In this document: piece by piece, positions 27,614 through 35,826 of the stretch | Layout: every line of letters begins with the position of its first letter | Numbering within the stretch: position 1 is the first letter of the stretch | Assembly: GCA_016222805.1 (NCBI GenBank) | Contig: JACRQG010000011.1 | Coordinates: 124,001-188,000 of the forward strand | Reading direction: 5' to 3' | From: Verrucomicrobiota bacterium | Lineage (GTDB): Bacteria > Verrucomicrobiota > Verrucomicrobiia > Opitutales > Opitutaceae | DNA: 64,000 nucleotides | Position numbers and translations under genes: made by a program | Notes under the pieces: model-generated | What the model saw: the letters and a program-made list of their open reading frames with translations, nothing else | Told to the model about the DNA's origin: nothing | Database searches by the model: none

Positions 27614-30600
27614 ATGACGCTTTTTTGAGAAACCGGTTGGAACGGGTCGCGCGCCGCTACCGTTGGTTCGCGCTCTGGCGCAAGCTGGCGGCGTGCTGGG
27701 CGGGGGCGGCCCTGATCACGGTGGCGGTGGCGTGGGTGCAGGGCAGCCTCGGGCAGGTCTCGCCGGCCGCGTTGCCGGTGGTGCTGATCCTGGTGATCGT
27801 GACGGTGGCGGTGGTGGTGGTGCGGCATCTCCTCGCTGCGACGGACTATCGCTGGCTCGCGCAGAAGATCGAACGCAAGCACCCGGACCTCGATGGCGTC
27901 CTGCTGACGGCCGTGCAGCAAACGCCGGGAGGCAGCGAGGAACAGGGTTATCTCCAGTACCGCGTGATTCAGGAAGCCACAATCAAGAGCCAGGAGCAGG
28001 ACTGGCGCGATGTGCTACCGCCGTCGCGCTTCCTGATCGGCCAGGTGATTCACCTCCTGGCCTTGGCGCTATTCGGCCTGGCCCTGACCAACCTGCGGGT
28101 CACGCCCATCCTCGGGGAAGCCCCGCGCTGGGTGGGCAACGATGGCGTGTCGGTGACGCCGGGCGACACCAAGGTGGAGAAGGGCGACAGCCTCGTGGTC
28201 CTGGCTCGCTTCGCCGGCGCCCTGCCGCCGACCGTCGGCCTCGTGGTGCGCGAGAATGGGGTGCCACCGCGGACGATCCCGCTGGTGAAGAGCCTGGCGG
28301 ACCCGGTGTTTGGCGGCAGCGTGCTCGAGGTGGCCAGCGACTTCACCTACCATCTGGAATACCGGGGGCAGCGCACGCGGGACTTCACCGTGAAGGTCTT
28401 CGAGCATCCCCGGCTGCTGCGGGCCGATGTGGCGTTGAAGTTTCCGGACTACACGCGGCTGGCACCCAAGCGCATCGAGGACACGCGGCGGGTCAGTGCG
28501 GTGGAGGGGACGCAGCTGGATTTCGCCCTGCAACTCAACAAGCCCGTCAAAATCGCGCGTCTGATCGGCCGGGGCGAAAAGAAGGAAATCCTGGATCTCT
28601 CGGTCGTGCCCGGCCAGCCGGCGGCGACGCTGGCGGCGCACGTGCCGAAGAAGAGCGGCACCTACGACCTGCAGCTGGTGGATGAGGAAGGGCGTGCCAA
28701 CAAGGTGGCGGCGCCGTTCGTGATCGACGTGCAGCCCAACCGGCCGCCGGAGATCCGGCTGGCGCTCCCGCGCGGCGACGTGCGGCCCTCGGCACTCGAG
28801 GAGGTGACTTTCGATGGCACGGTCTGGGATGATTTTGGCACGCCGGCCTACGGGATCGCCTACGCGCTGGCGGGCGGAGAGCCGAAGTTCGTGGAACTCG
28901 GGCGCGATGGCGGCCCGAAGGAAAAGCGCCTGTTCGGCCACGTGCTGAGCCTCGAGGCCCTGGGCGCGAAACCGGACGACCTCGTCTCGTGGTATGCGTG
29001 GGCGGATGACATCGGCCCGGACGGACAGGTGCGCCGCACCAGCGGGGACCTCTACTTCGCGGAGGTGCGGCCGTTCGACGAAATCTTCCGGGAAAGCCAG
29101 AATCAGGAATCCGGCGAGCAGCAGGAGCAGCAGGGCAACCGCGGCCAGCAGGCGCGCCGGCTCTCCGAGTTGCAGAAGCAGATCATCAGCGCCACCTGGA
29201 AACTGCAGCGCGAAGGAGCCAAGCCGGGGTACCCGGCCGATGCCAAGGTAGTGTTGGAATCCCAGGAGCAGGCCCTCGCGCAAGCCGGCGAAGCCGCGGA
29301 GGAGGCGCGCTCCCCGCGACAGCAGGCATTGTGGAAGTCGGTCACGCAGGAGATGGAGAAGGCGATTGAGCGGCTGAAGGACGCCGCCCAGCTGCCGGCG
29401 CCGCTGGCGCAGGCCCTTCCGGCGGAGCAGGCGGCCTACCAGGCGCTGCTCAAGCTGCAGGCGCGCGAGACCAACGTCACCCGGCGCAACCGCCAGCAGG
29501 GCGGAGGTGGCGGCGGACAACAGGGCAACCAGCGCCAGCTGGATCAGCTCGACCTGCAACAGTCCGAGAATCGCTACGAGACCCAACGGGTGGCGCGCTC
29601 CCCCCAGAACAAGGAGCGCCGCGAACAGCTCGCGGTGCTCAATCGGCTCCAGGAACTCGCCCGCCGGCAGCAGGACATCAACGACCGCCTGAAGGAGCTG
29701 CAGACCGCTCTCCAGGAGGCGAAGACGGAGCAGCAGAAGGAGGACATCCGCAAACGCCTGAAGCGCCTCGAGGAGGAGCAGCGTCAGATGCTCGCCGATG
29801 CCGATGAACTGCGCCAGCGGATGGATCGCGCCGAGAATCAGTCGGCCATGACGCAGCAGCGCCAGCAGCTCGACCAGACGCGGGAGGACATCCAGAAGGC
29901 GGCGGATGCCGCGGCGGACGGCTCGGTGTCGTCGGCCCTGGCCTCCGGCACGCGGGCCCAGCGGCAGCTGCAGGAAATGCGGGAGGACCTGCGCAAACAG
30001 AACTCCAGCCAGTTTTCCGAGGAACTGCGCCAGATGCGCAGCGAGGCCCGCGACCTGGCCCAGCGGCAGGAGGAGCTCAGCCGGAAGCTCGACCAGCTCG
30101 CCGACGGCCAGTCGCAGCGTAAGACGCTCGGGGAATCGGGCGAGCGCAAGGAAGTGCTGGACCAGCTGGCGGAGCAGAAGGAACGGACCGGACGCCTGCT
30201 GGAACGCGCCACCCAGGTTTCGGAGCAGGCGGAAAACACCGAACCGCTGCTGGCGCGGCAGCTGTACGACAGCATCCGCAAGGTCACCCAGGACGATGCC
30301 AACTCCGTGCGGCAGATCCGCTCGGAATTGCTTGGGAGCGGGATGATGACCCGCGACATGTACGATCGCCTGCAGAAGGCGCAGGATCGCGAGGAGGGTG
30401 GCCGGGCCTTTGATCTCACGCGCGATCTGCTGCGCGAGGGTCTGGTGCCGCAGGCCCGGCAGGCCGGGCAACGTGCGCGCGGGGAAATCGAGGACTTGAA
30501 GCGCGGCGTGGAACGCGCCGCGGAGAGCGTGCTGGGCGACGACGCCGAGCAGCTCAAGCTGGCGCGCTCCGAACTCGACGCTCTTACCGATCAGCTCCAG

Positions 30601-31506
30601 CGCGAGATCGCGCAGGCCGGACGGCCGCCGGGCTCCGCGCGGGACGGGGAGTCGGGTCGGTCACCGGGCGAACAACCCGGGAGCCAGCCCGGCCGCGAGC
30701 AGCCAGGTGAGCGAACCGCGCAGGCGGGCGAATCCCGGCCGGAAGGTTCCGAACCGGGCCAGCGCGGGCAACCCGGACAGGAGGGCCAGCGCGGCGCCGG
30801 CAACCGGGGAGAGCGTGCGCAACAAATGGCGGGCAACGATGGCCGTTCGCCGGGCGAGCAACCGGGGCAGGAAGGGCAGCAACCCGGACAGGGCCAGGGG
30901 GGGCGGGGCGAGTCGCGCCAGGAAGGCCGTACCGCAGCCGCGGGTGGCGAGGGGGGCGGCGGCCTTCGGCGGCTGGAGGAGCGCGACGGCCAGGCGCGCG
31001 ATCCACGCAATCGGGGGGCACTGGCCGAGGCGAACCGAACGCGCACGCCGCAGATCGGTGGCGGAGGGTCCAACGAATTGGGTGGCCTGTCCGTGGACCT
31101 GCTCTCCCGCGGTGGCGACCGCTGGGGTGGCGGCCTGGGCGGCGCGGAGTTTGGCCCCGTGTACCGGGGACCGCTCACCGGCGACGAATTCAACCGCTGG
31201 ACCGAGCGTCTGCGCGACGTCGAGGAACTCGTCGACTCCCCGGAGTGGCGAAACGCAATCGCCGCGGCGCGGGAGCGGGCGCGGCTCATCCGGCGCGATT
31301 TCCGCCAGGATCTGAAGAAGCCCGATTGGACCGTGGTGGAGCTGCAGATTGTGAAACCGCTCGTGGAGGTGCGGAACCGCGTGGCGGAAGAACTGGCGCG
31401 GCGCGATTCGAAGGATTCCCTCACGCCGATCGACCGCGACCCGGTGCCGAACCGTTACGCGGAATCGGTGCGGCGGTATTACGAGGAGCTGGGCAAAGAC
31501 AAATGA
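27610..31506 (+). CDS. Giant DUF4175-like membrane protein with long coiled coil
   Basis: A 1298-residue protein. Two N-terminal membrane segments (about 25-75) and a third (about 145-165) precede beta-rich extracytoplasmic domains (about 190-480). From about 494 to 990 the sequence is a nearly continuous Gln/Glu/Arg/Leu-rich coiled coil (for example LKRLEEEQRQMLADADELRQ). About 997-1140 is low complexity, rich in Gly/Gln/Pro/Arg/Glu (PGQEGQQPGQ-type repeats), and a compact domain (about 1180-1298) ends the protein. The plan matches DUF4175-type proteins that accompany MoxR/vWA genes. A structural or tethering role across the envelope is plausible. The ATG at 27610 overlaps the previous stop by 4 bp. 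Confidence 0.85.
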   Translation: MNDAFLRNRLERVARRYRWFALWRKLAACWAGAALITVAVAWVQGSLGQVSPAALPVVLILVIVTVAVVVVRHLLAATDYRWLAQKIERKHPDLDGVLLTAVQQTPGGSEEQGYLQYRVIQEATIKSQEQDWRDVLPPSRFLIGQVIHLLALALFGLALTNLRVTPILGEAPRWVGNDGVSVTPGDTKVEKGDSLVVLARFAGALPPTVGLVVRENGVPPRTIPLVKSLADPVFGGSVLEVASDFTYHLEYRGQRTRDFTVKVFEHPRLLRADVALKFPDYTRLAPKRIEDTRRVSAVEGTQLDFALQLNKPVKIARLIGRGEKKEILDLSVVPGQPAATLAAHVPKKSGTYDLQLVDEEGRANKVAAPFVIDVQPNRPPEIRLALPRGDVRPSALEEVTFDGTVWDDFGTPAYGIAYALAGGEPKFVELGRDGGPKEKRLFGHVLSLEALGAKPDDLVSWYAWADDIGPDGQVRRTSGDLYFAEVRPFDEIFRESQNQESGEQQEQQGNRGQQARRLSELQKQIISATWKLQREGAKPGYPADAKVVLESQEQALAQAGEAAEEARSPRQQALWKSVTQEMEKAIERLKDAAQLPAPLAQALPAEQAAYQALLKLQARETNVTRRNRQQGGGGGGQQGNQRQLDQLDLQQSENRYETQRVARSPQNKERREQLAVLNRLQELARRQQDINDRLKELQTALQEAKTEQQKEDIRKRLKRLEEEQRQMLADADELRQRMDRAENQSAMTQQRQQLDQTREDIQKAADAAADGSVSSALASGTRAQRQLQEMREDLRKQNSSQFSEELRQMRSEARDLAQRQEELSRKLDQLADGQSQRKTLGESGERKEVLDQLAEQKERTGRLLERATQVSEQAENTEPLLARQLYDSIRKVTQDDANSVRQIRSELLGSGMMTRDMYDRLQKAQDREEGGRAFDLTRDLLREGLVPQARQAGQRARGEIEDLKRGVERAAESVLGDDAEQLKLARSELDALTDQLQREIAQAGRPPGSARDGESGRSPGEQPGSQPGREQPGERTAQAGESRPEGSEPGQRGQPGQEGQRGAGNRGERAQQMAGNDGRSPGEQPGQEGQQPGQGQGGRGESRQEGRTAAAGGEGGGGLRRLEERDGQARDPRNRGALAEANRTRTPQIGGGGSNELGGLSVDLLSRGGDRWGGGLGGAEFGPVYRGPLTGDEFNRWTERLRDVEELVDSPEWRNAIAAARERARLIRRDFRQDLKKPDWTVVELQIVKPLVEVRNRVAEELARRDSKDSLTPIDRDPVPNRYAESVRRYYEELGKDK

Positions 31507-31828
31507 GCGGAGATCCGAGAATCTATCGTCAAACGGGTGAGGGCTGTGGCGCCGTCGCGCGTGGCCGGACCCGATTGGCGTCGATGGCGAGTGAAACCCG
31601 GAGGGCCGGGGTCGCCGCCCCCGGCTACAACATGCGAAAGGCGTCCTACCTGTGGGCGCGACGACCTCGTCGCGCGCCAGCGGGCGAGCCGGTCCCCCAG
31701 GCGCAATCTCAATCCCGGGCCGTTGTAGCCGGGCGCGCCGAGCCCGGCCTCGGTGGGGTCTTCGGTGCGATTCTCGCGGGGCGGGGTCGCCCCGCCTACC
31801 GGGGGGAAGTCGGGTTGTATTCCCACGC
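31507..31828. other. Repeat-filled gap inside the MoxR/vWA cluster
   Basis: No gene in these 322 bp. They are a mosaic of repeats: family B hairpins at 31604-31629 and, inverted, at 31723-31751; a family A-like hairpin at 31651-31680; and a family A half element at 31776-31796. It is the second repeat-filled gap in the cluster, after 24229-24539. Confidence 0.75.
31604..31796. repeat. Composite of family A and B hairpins
   Basis: Family B: GGCCGGGG at 31604-31611 pairs with CCCCGGC, then TACA (to 31629); an inverse copy with one compensatory base-pair change is at 31723-31751. Family A: TGTGGGC at 31651 leads into GCGCGACGA (31656-31664), CC, TCGTCGCGC (31667-31675), a perfect hairpin that differs from the 11031 copy by two paired changes. 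GCGGGGCGGGGTCGCCCCGC begins at 31776. Confidence 0.8.
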
Positions 31829-34210
31829 ATGATCTCGTCGCTCACCTTTTCCGGTCTGCAGTGGCTCTGGCCGATCGTGGGCCTGGGCGCCCTGGCGGCG
31901 GTGATCCTCGTGCTGAGCTATCGCGCGGCGGCCGGGTTTCGGCTGCGCTGGGTGTGCCTGGGGCTGAAGGCCCTGGGAATCGTCGCGCTGGCCCTGTGTG
32001 TGCTCGAACCGCTCTGGCTCGGTCAGCGGGCCCGGCCGGGCGCCAACCTGTTTGCGGTGGTGGCGGACAACAGCCAGGGCCTGCAGATCCGCGACGCGGG
32101 GCAGGCGAAGAGTCGCGGCGAGGAATTGCGGACCGTCCTCGATTCGCAGGCGGCACCCTGGCAGGGCGCGCTGGCGTCAACGTTCGACGTGCGTCGCTAT
32201 CTTTTCGATACACGGCTGCAGGCGACCAGGGATTTTTCCGACCTGCGGTTCGATGGCCGGGCGACCGCGCTGGGGGCGACGCTGCGGACGCTGGCCGATC
32301 GTTTCCAGGGCCGCCCGCTGGCGGGCGTGCTGCTTTTCACGGACGGAAACGCCACGGACCTGGGCGCCGCCGGCGTCCCCGACCTGCGCGGATTGCCGCC
32401 GGTTTATCCCGTCGTCGTCGGGCGGCCGGACGCGGTCCGCGACATCGCCGTGCAGCAAGTCTCCGTCGGGCAGAGTTCGTTCGAGGACGCGCCGGTGACG
32501 CTGCAGGCGGATGTCTCCACGGCGGGTTACCGGGGGCGTCCGATCACGGCGCGGTTGGTGGATCGCGCGGGCAAGGTCGTGCAGGAGCAGACAGCGACGG
32601 CGCGGGCGGACGGCGAATCCCTCGCGTTTCGTTTCCGTCTCAAGCCGGAGCAACCCGGGCTTTCCTTTTACCAGGTGCGCGTCAACGGCCCGGGCCAGGA
32701 AGGCCCCGCCCCGGCGACGGAGACCCGGACGGAGGAGGCCACCCTGGCTAACAACGCGCGCGTGTTTGCCGTGGATCGCGGGCAGGGGCCGTTTCGCGTG
32801 CTCTATGTGTCCGGGCGGCCCAATTGGGAGTTCAAGTTCCTCAACCGCGCGGTGCAGGTCGACGAGCAGGTGCAGCTGGTCGCCCTGATCCGCGTGGCCA
32901 AGCGGGAACCCAAGTTCGACTTCCGTGGCCGGGCCGGCGAAACCAGCAACCCGCTGTTCCGTGGCTTCGGCAACCAGTCGCCCGACGAGGTGCAGCGCTA
33001 CGACCAGCCCGTCCTCGTCCGGCTCAACACGCGGGACGAGATCGAACTGCGCGCCGGATTTCCCCGGACGCCGGAGGAGCTGTACGGCTACCACGCCGTC
33101 ATCCTCGATGACCTCGAGGCGGAGTTCTTTTCACCGGATCAGGCGGCGCTGTTGCAGAAGTTTGTGTCCGAGCGCGGGGGCGGCTTCCTGATGTTGGGTG
33201 GCATGGAGTGCTTCCAGGAAGGCAAGTACCTGCGCACCCCCATCGGTGAGATGCTGCCGGTGTACCTCGACCTCGACGAAGGCGGGGCCGAGCCGCCGGG
33301 AAAGGTGCAGTTCCAGCTCTCGCGGGAAGGCTGGCTGCAGCCCTGGGCCCGCCTGCGCGACAACGAGAGCGACGAGCGGGCACGGCTCGACGCGATGCCG
33401 CCGTTCGAGGTGTACAACCGGGTCCGGGCCCTGAAGCCGGGGGCGAGCGTGATCGCCTCGGTCCGCGACGAGAAGGGCAACGAGCTTCCCGCCCTGGCGG
33501 TGCAGCGCTTTGGCCGCGGTCGCACGGCAGCCCTGATGGTGGGCGATCTGTGGCGGTGGGGCATGCGCGATGCGGCTTCGCACGAGGATATGGATCGCTC
33601 GTGGCGCCAGCTGGTCCGCTGGCTGATCGCGGATGTGCCGCTGCGCATTCAGGCGACGGCGGAACCAGTGCCGGCGGATGCGAACGGCGCCGTGCGCGTG
33701 CAGGTGCGCGTGCGCGACGAGAAGTTCCAGCCGGTCGACGACGCGCGGGTCACCGTGGAGGTGGAGCCGGTGGTGTTTGCGGGCACTGCCGGTGCTGGCG
33801 GCGCGACCCTCAAGCTCGAAGCCGAGGCATCGACGGGGGAGCCCGGGCTTTACCAAGTGACCTATGTGCCGCGGCAGACCGGGGGTTTCCGGGCGGTCGC
33901 CACGGTCAAGAATCAGGCCGGGAACGATCTGGGGCGCGGCGAGACGGGGTGGAGCACGGACCTGGCGGCGGAGGAGTTTCGGTCACTGGTCCCGAATGTC
34001 GCCCTGCTGGAGGAAATTGCGCGCAAGACCGGCGGCGAGGTGGTGGCGGTCGGCGACCTGGAGAAGTTCGTGCGCCGGCTGCCGGAGTTGAAGGCCCCGG
34101 TGATGGAAACCTGGTCGTACCCGGCGTGGCACACGCCGCTGATGTTTGGCTTTGCCCTCGCGTGCCTCCTGGCGGAATGGGGACTGCGGCGCTGGAGGGG
34201 AATGCCATGA
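31829..34210 (+). CDS. Membrane protein with GATase1-like (DUF1355-type) domain
   Basis: A 793-residue membrane protein. Two membrane segments at about 10-32 and 40-62 are followed by a vWA-like domain whose metal motif is degenerate (VVADNSQGL, no DxSxS). Ig-like beta regions come next. At about 410-480 lies a class I glutamine-amidotransferase-like domain (GYHAVILDDLEAEFF, FVSERGGGFLMLGGME) of the DUF1355 type, with no obvious nucleophile elbow cysteine. A last membrane segment is at about 768-786. It parallels the BatA-like protein in plan and ends with a 4-bp overlap onto the next gene. It probably belongs to the same envelope complex. Confidence 0.86.
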   Translation: MISSLTFSGLQWLWPIVGLGALAAVILVLSYRAAAGFRLRWVCLGLKALGIVALALCVLEPLWLGQRARPGANLFAVVADNSQGLQIRDAGQAKSRGEELRTVLDSQAAPWQGALASTFDVRRYLFDTRLQATRDFSDLRFDGRATALGATLRTLADRFQGRPLAGVLLFTDGNATDLGAAGVPDLRGLPPVYPVVVGRPDAVRDIAVQQVSVGQSSFEDAPVTLQADVSTAGYRGRPITARLVDRAGKVVQEQTATARADGESLAFRFRLKPEQPGLSFYQVRVNGPGQEGPAPATETRTEEATLANNARVFAVDRGQGPFRVLYVSGRPNWEFKFLNRAVQVDEQVQLVALIRVAKREPKFDFRGRAGETSNPLFRGFGNQSPDEVQRYDQPVLVRLNTRDEIELRAGFPRTPEELYGYHAVILDDLEAEFFSPDQAALLQKFVSERGGGFLMLGGMECFQEGKYLRTPIGEMLPVYLDLDEGGAEPPGKVQFQLSREGWLQPWARLRDNESDERARLDAMPPFEVYNRVRALKPGASVIASVRDEKGNELPALAVQRFGRGRTAALMVGDLWRWGMRDAASHEDMDRSWRQLVRWLIADVPLRIQATAEPVPADANGAVRVQVRVRDEKFQPVDDARVTVEVEPVVFAGTAGAGGATLKLEAEASTGEPGLYQVTYVPRQTGGFRAVATVKNQAGNDLGRGETGWSTDLAAEEFRSLVPNVALLEEIARKTGGEVVAVGDLEKFVRRLPELKAPVMETWSYPAWHTPLMFGFALACLLAEWGLRRWRGMP

Positions 34211-35166
34211 GGATCCTCAACCGGATGCTGCTATCCGCGGTGCTGCTCGGAGGAATGGCCGGGTGGGTGTCCGCGCAGTCGACTGTCATTGTTGTCCAGG
34301 GTGCCGGCGGCGAGACGGAGTTCGCGGCGGATTTCGACCAGCAGATCAAAGCGTGGATGGAGGTAAGCGCGAAGGCCGGGGCGAAGCATATCGCCATCGG
34401 CACCGGTTCGGGAGAGGGACCCCTGACGGACCGCGACCGCCTGCAACAGGCGCTGGCTGCGGAAGAGAAGGCGGGATTGGCCGAACTTTGGCTCGTGCTC
34501 GTAGGCCACGGGACCTTCGACGGGCGCGAGGCCAAGATGAACCTGCGCGGGCCGGATGTGACGGCGGCGGAACTCGCCGACTGGCTGAAGCCCTTTCAGC
34601 GACCGCTCGCGGTCTTGCACACGACATCGTCGAGCGCCCCTTTCCTCGCAAAGCTGTCCGCCCCGGGTCGGGTGGTGGTGAGCGCGACCCGCAGCGGCTA
34701 CGAGCACAACTACGCCCGCTTTGGGAAGTTCCTCGCGGAGGCCATCGTCGATCCCAAGAGCGACCTCGACAAGGACGGCCAGATTTCGCTGCTGGAATCG
34801 TTCCTCAGCGCCTCGCACCGCACGACGGAATTCTACAAGACGGAGAGCCGGCTCGCGACGGAGCACGCCCTGATCGACGACAACGGCGACGGCCTCGGGA
34901 CGCCGGCCGACTGGTTCCGCGGGGTGGTGGCAACCAAGCGCGCGCGGGACGGTGCCGCCCTCGATGGTCCGCGCGCCCACCAGATGCACCTGGTGCGGAG
35001 TGCCGCGGAGCAGCTCCTGTCGCCGGAGATCCGGGCGCGGCGCGATCGCCTCGAACTGCAGGTGGCCGAATTGCGCGCCCGCAAGGCCAAGATGCCGGAG
35101 AAACAGTATTTCGAGGATTTGGAAAAGCTGCTGCTCGAACTGGCGGCGCTCTACGACGGCACCTGA
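34207..35166 (+). CDS. Exported caspase-like fold protein lacking cysteine, with EF-hand
   Basis: A 319-residue exported protein (signal about 1-23). The core resembles a caspase/C13-type fold: a beta strand leading to the histidine motif LVLVGHGTFDG (H101), and later the strand AVLHTTSSSAPFLAKL, where a peptidase would carry its catalytic cysteine. Here the position is Ser/Ala-rich and there is no cysteine anywhere in the protein. Residues 186-197 (D-x-D-x-D-G-Q-I-S-x-x-E) make a textbook EF-hand loop, and a second calcium-type loop DDNGDG lies at 224-229. The C-terminal about 60 residues are helical. It is the last gene of the cluster, coupled to the GATase-like gene by ATGA. Confidence 0.8.
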   Translation: MRILNRMLLSAVLLGGMAGWVSAQSTVIVVQGAGGETEFAADFDQQIKAWMEVSAKAGAKHIAIGTGSGEGPLTDRDRLQQALAAEEKAGLAELWLVLVGHGTFDGREAKMNLRGPDVTAAELADWLKPFQRPLAVLHTTSSSAPFLAKLSAPGRVVVSATRSGYEHNYARFGKFLAEAIVDPKSDLDKDGQISLLESFLSASHRTTEFYKTESRLATEHALIDDNGDGLGTPADWFRGVVATKRARDGAALDGPRAHQMHLVRSAAEQLLSPEIRARRDRLELQVAELRARKAKMPEKQYFEDLEKLLLELAALYDGT

Positions 35167-35308
35167 CCGGAAGTCGCACGCCAGGCCGTTGCCGCGCTGG
35201 TCGGAGTGAAAGCGGGGACAAGGAAGGGACCACGAGGTCGCTTTCTCGCCGTCGGCGGGCTGCGCTGAAGCGCGTCCACAGAGGACCGGCGGCGACGCAA
35301 ACGCGGCT

Positions 35309-35536
35309 TCAGGAAGCGAGCTCCGAATCGCATTCCGCCGACCCGATGGCGGCGAGGGCGGCGGCCCGCATCTGGCTTCCGACCCGGAGGATGACGTTGC
35401 ACACATTCTCCTGCACGATGGCATCTTCGGGTGGGACCGGACAGCCGCGGCGTTCGCCTTCGAGCCAGGTTTCGTCGGCGATGATCTTCTGGATGTACTG
35501 CAGCTCGGTGGAAAGGAAGGGCGTGGGCGAAGGCAT
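35309..35536 (-). CDS. Small hypothetical protein
   Basis: A 75-residue soluble protein starting MPSPTPFLSTELQYIQKI and continuing IIADETWLEGERRGCPV. It has no membrane segment. It looks like a real gene because its composition is protein-like (balanced Glu/Asp/Lys/Arg, amphipathic helices around 8-20 and 45-65) and because the frame is clean in an otherwise non-coding gap, whereas the antisense frames give Arg/Pro-rich sequence. One cysteine occurs in each half. Function unknown. An earlier in-frame start (35674) would add about 46 residues of unlike composition. A 7-bp inverted repeat lies 52 bp upstream. Confidence 0.6.
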   Translation of the reverse strand: MPSPTPFLSTELQYIQKIIADETWLEGERRGCPVPPEDAIVQENVCNVILRVGSQMRAAALAAIGSAECDSELAS

Positions 35537-35588
35537 GGACGCGGCGTGGGTGTCGGTCTGGAAATCGGCCCATTCGAGCTTCGACCTT

Positions 35589-35605
35589 ATCGGGATTTTC
35601 CCGAT
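35589..35605. promoter_or_regulatory. Short palindrome upstream of the small protein gene
   Basis: ATCGGGA (35589-35595), TTT, TCCCGAT (35599-35605) is a perfect 7-bp inverted repeat, followed by TCCCGATGCGGG. It lies in the 290-bp gap between the small gene's start and the permease gene's stop. It could be an operator or a small hairpin. No other signal was recognised in that gap. Confidence 0.35.
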
Positions 35606-35826
35606 TCCCGATGCGGGTTTCCCGAGGTGGGTAGCAACAGCGGGGGGGGCCGGCGGCACCCACGGGCTCCACAACTTCGGGCTGGCGTAGGCGAGGACAT
35701 CGCAGCGACTTCTGCACCCGTCCGCGGTCGAGCATCACAGTGGGAAACGCGGTCGCAGGCAGGCGGAGCGTTGGCGTGGCCGCGGAAGTTTTCCTTCACG
35801 TCCAACCTCGAGACTGGTTCCTGCCT

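Noticed and set aside
24353-31796. CRISPR array
   Set aside because: The repeats are few, GC-rich palindromes at scattered sites with no regular spacers and no cas genes.
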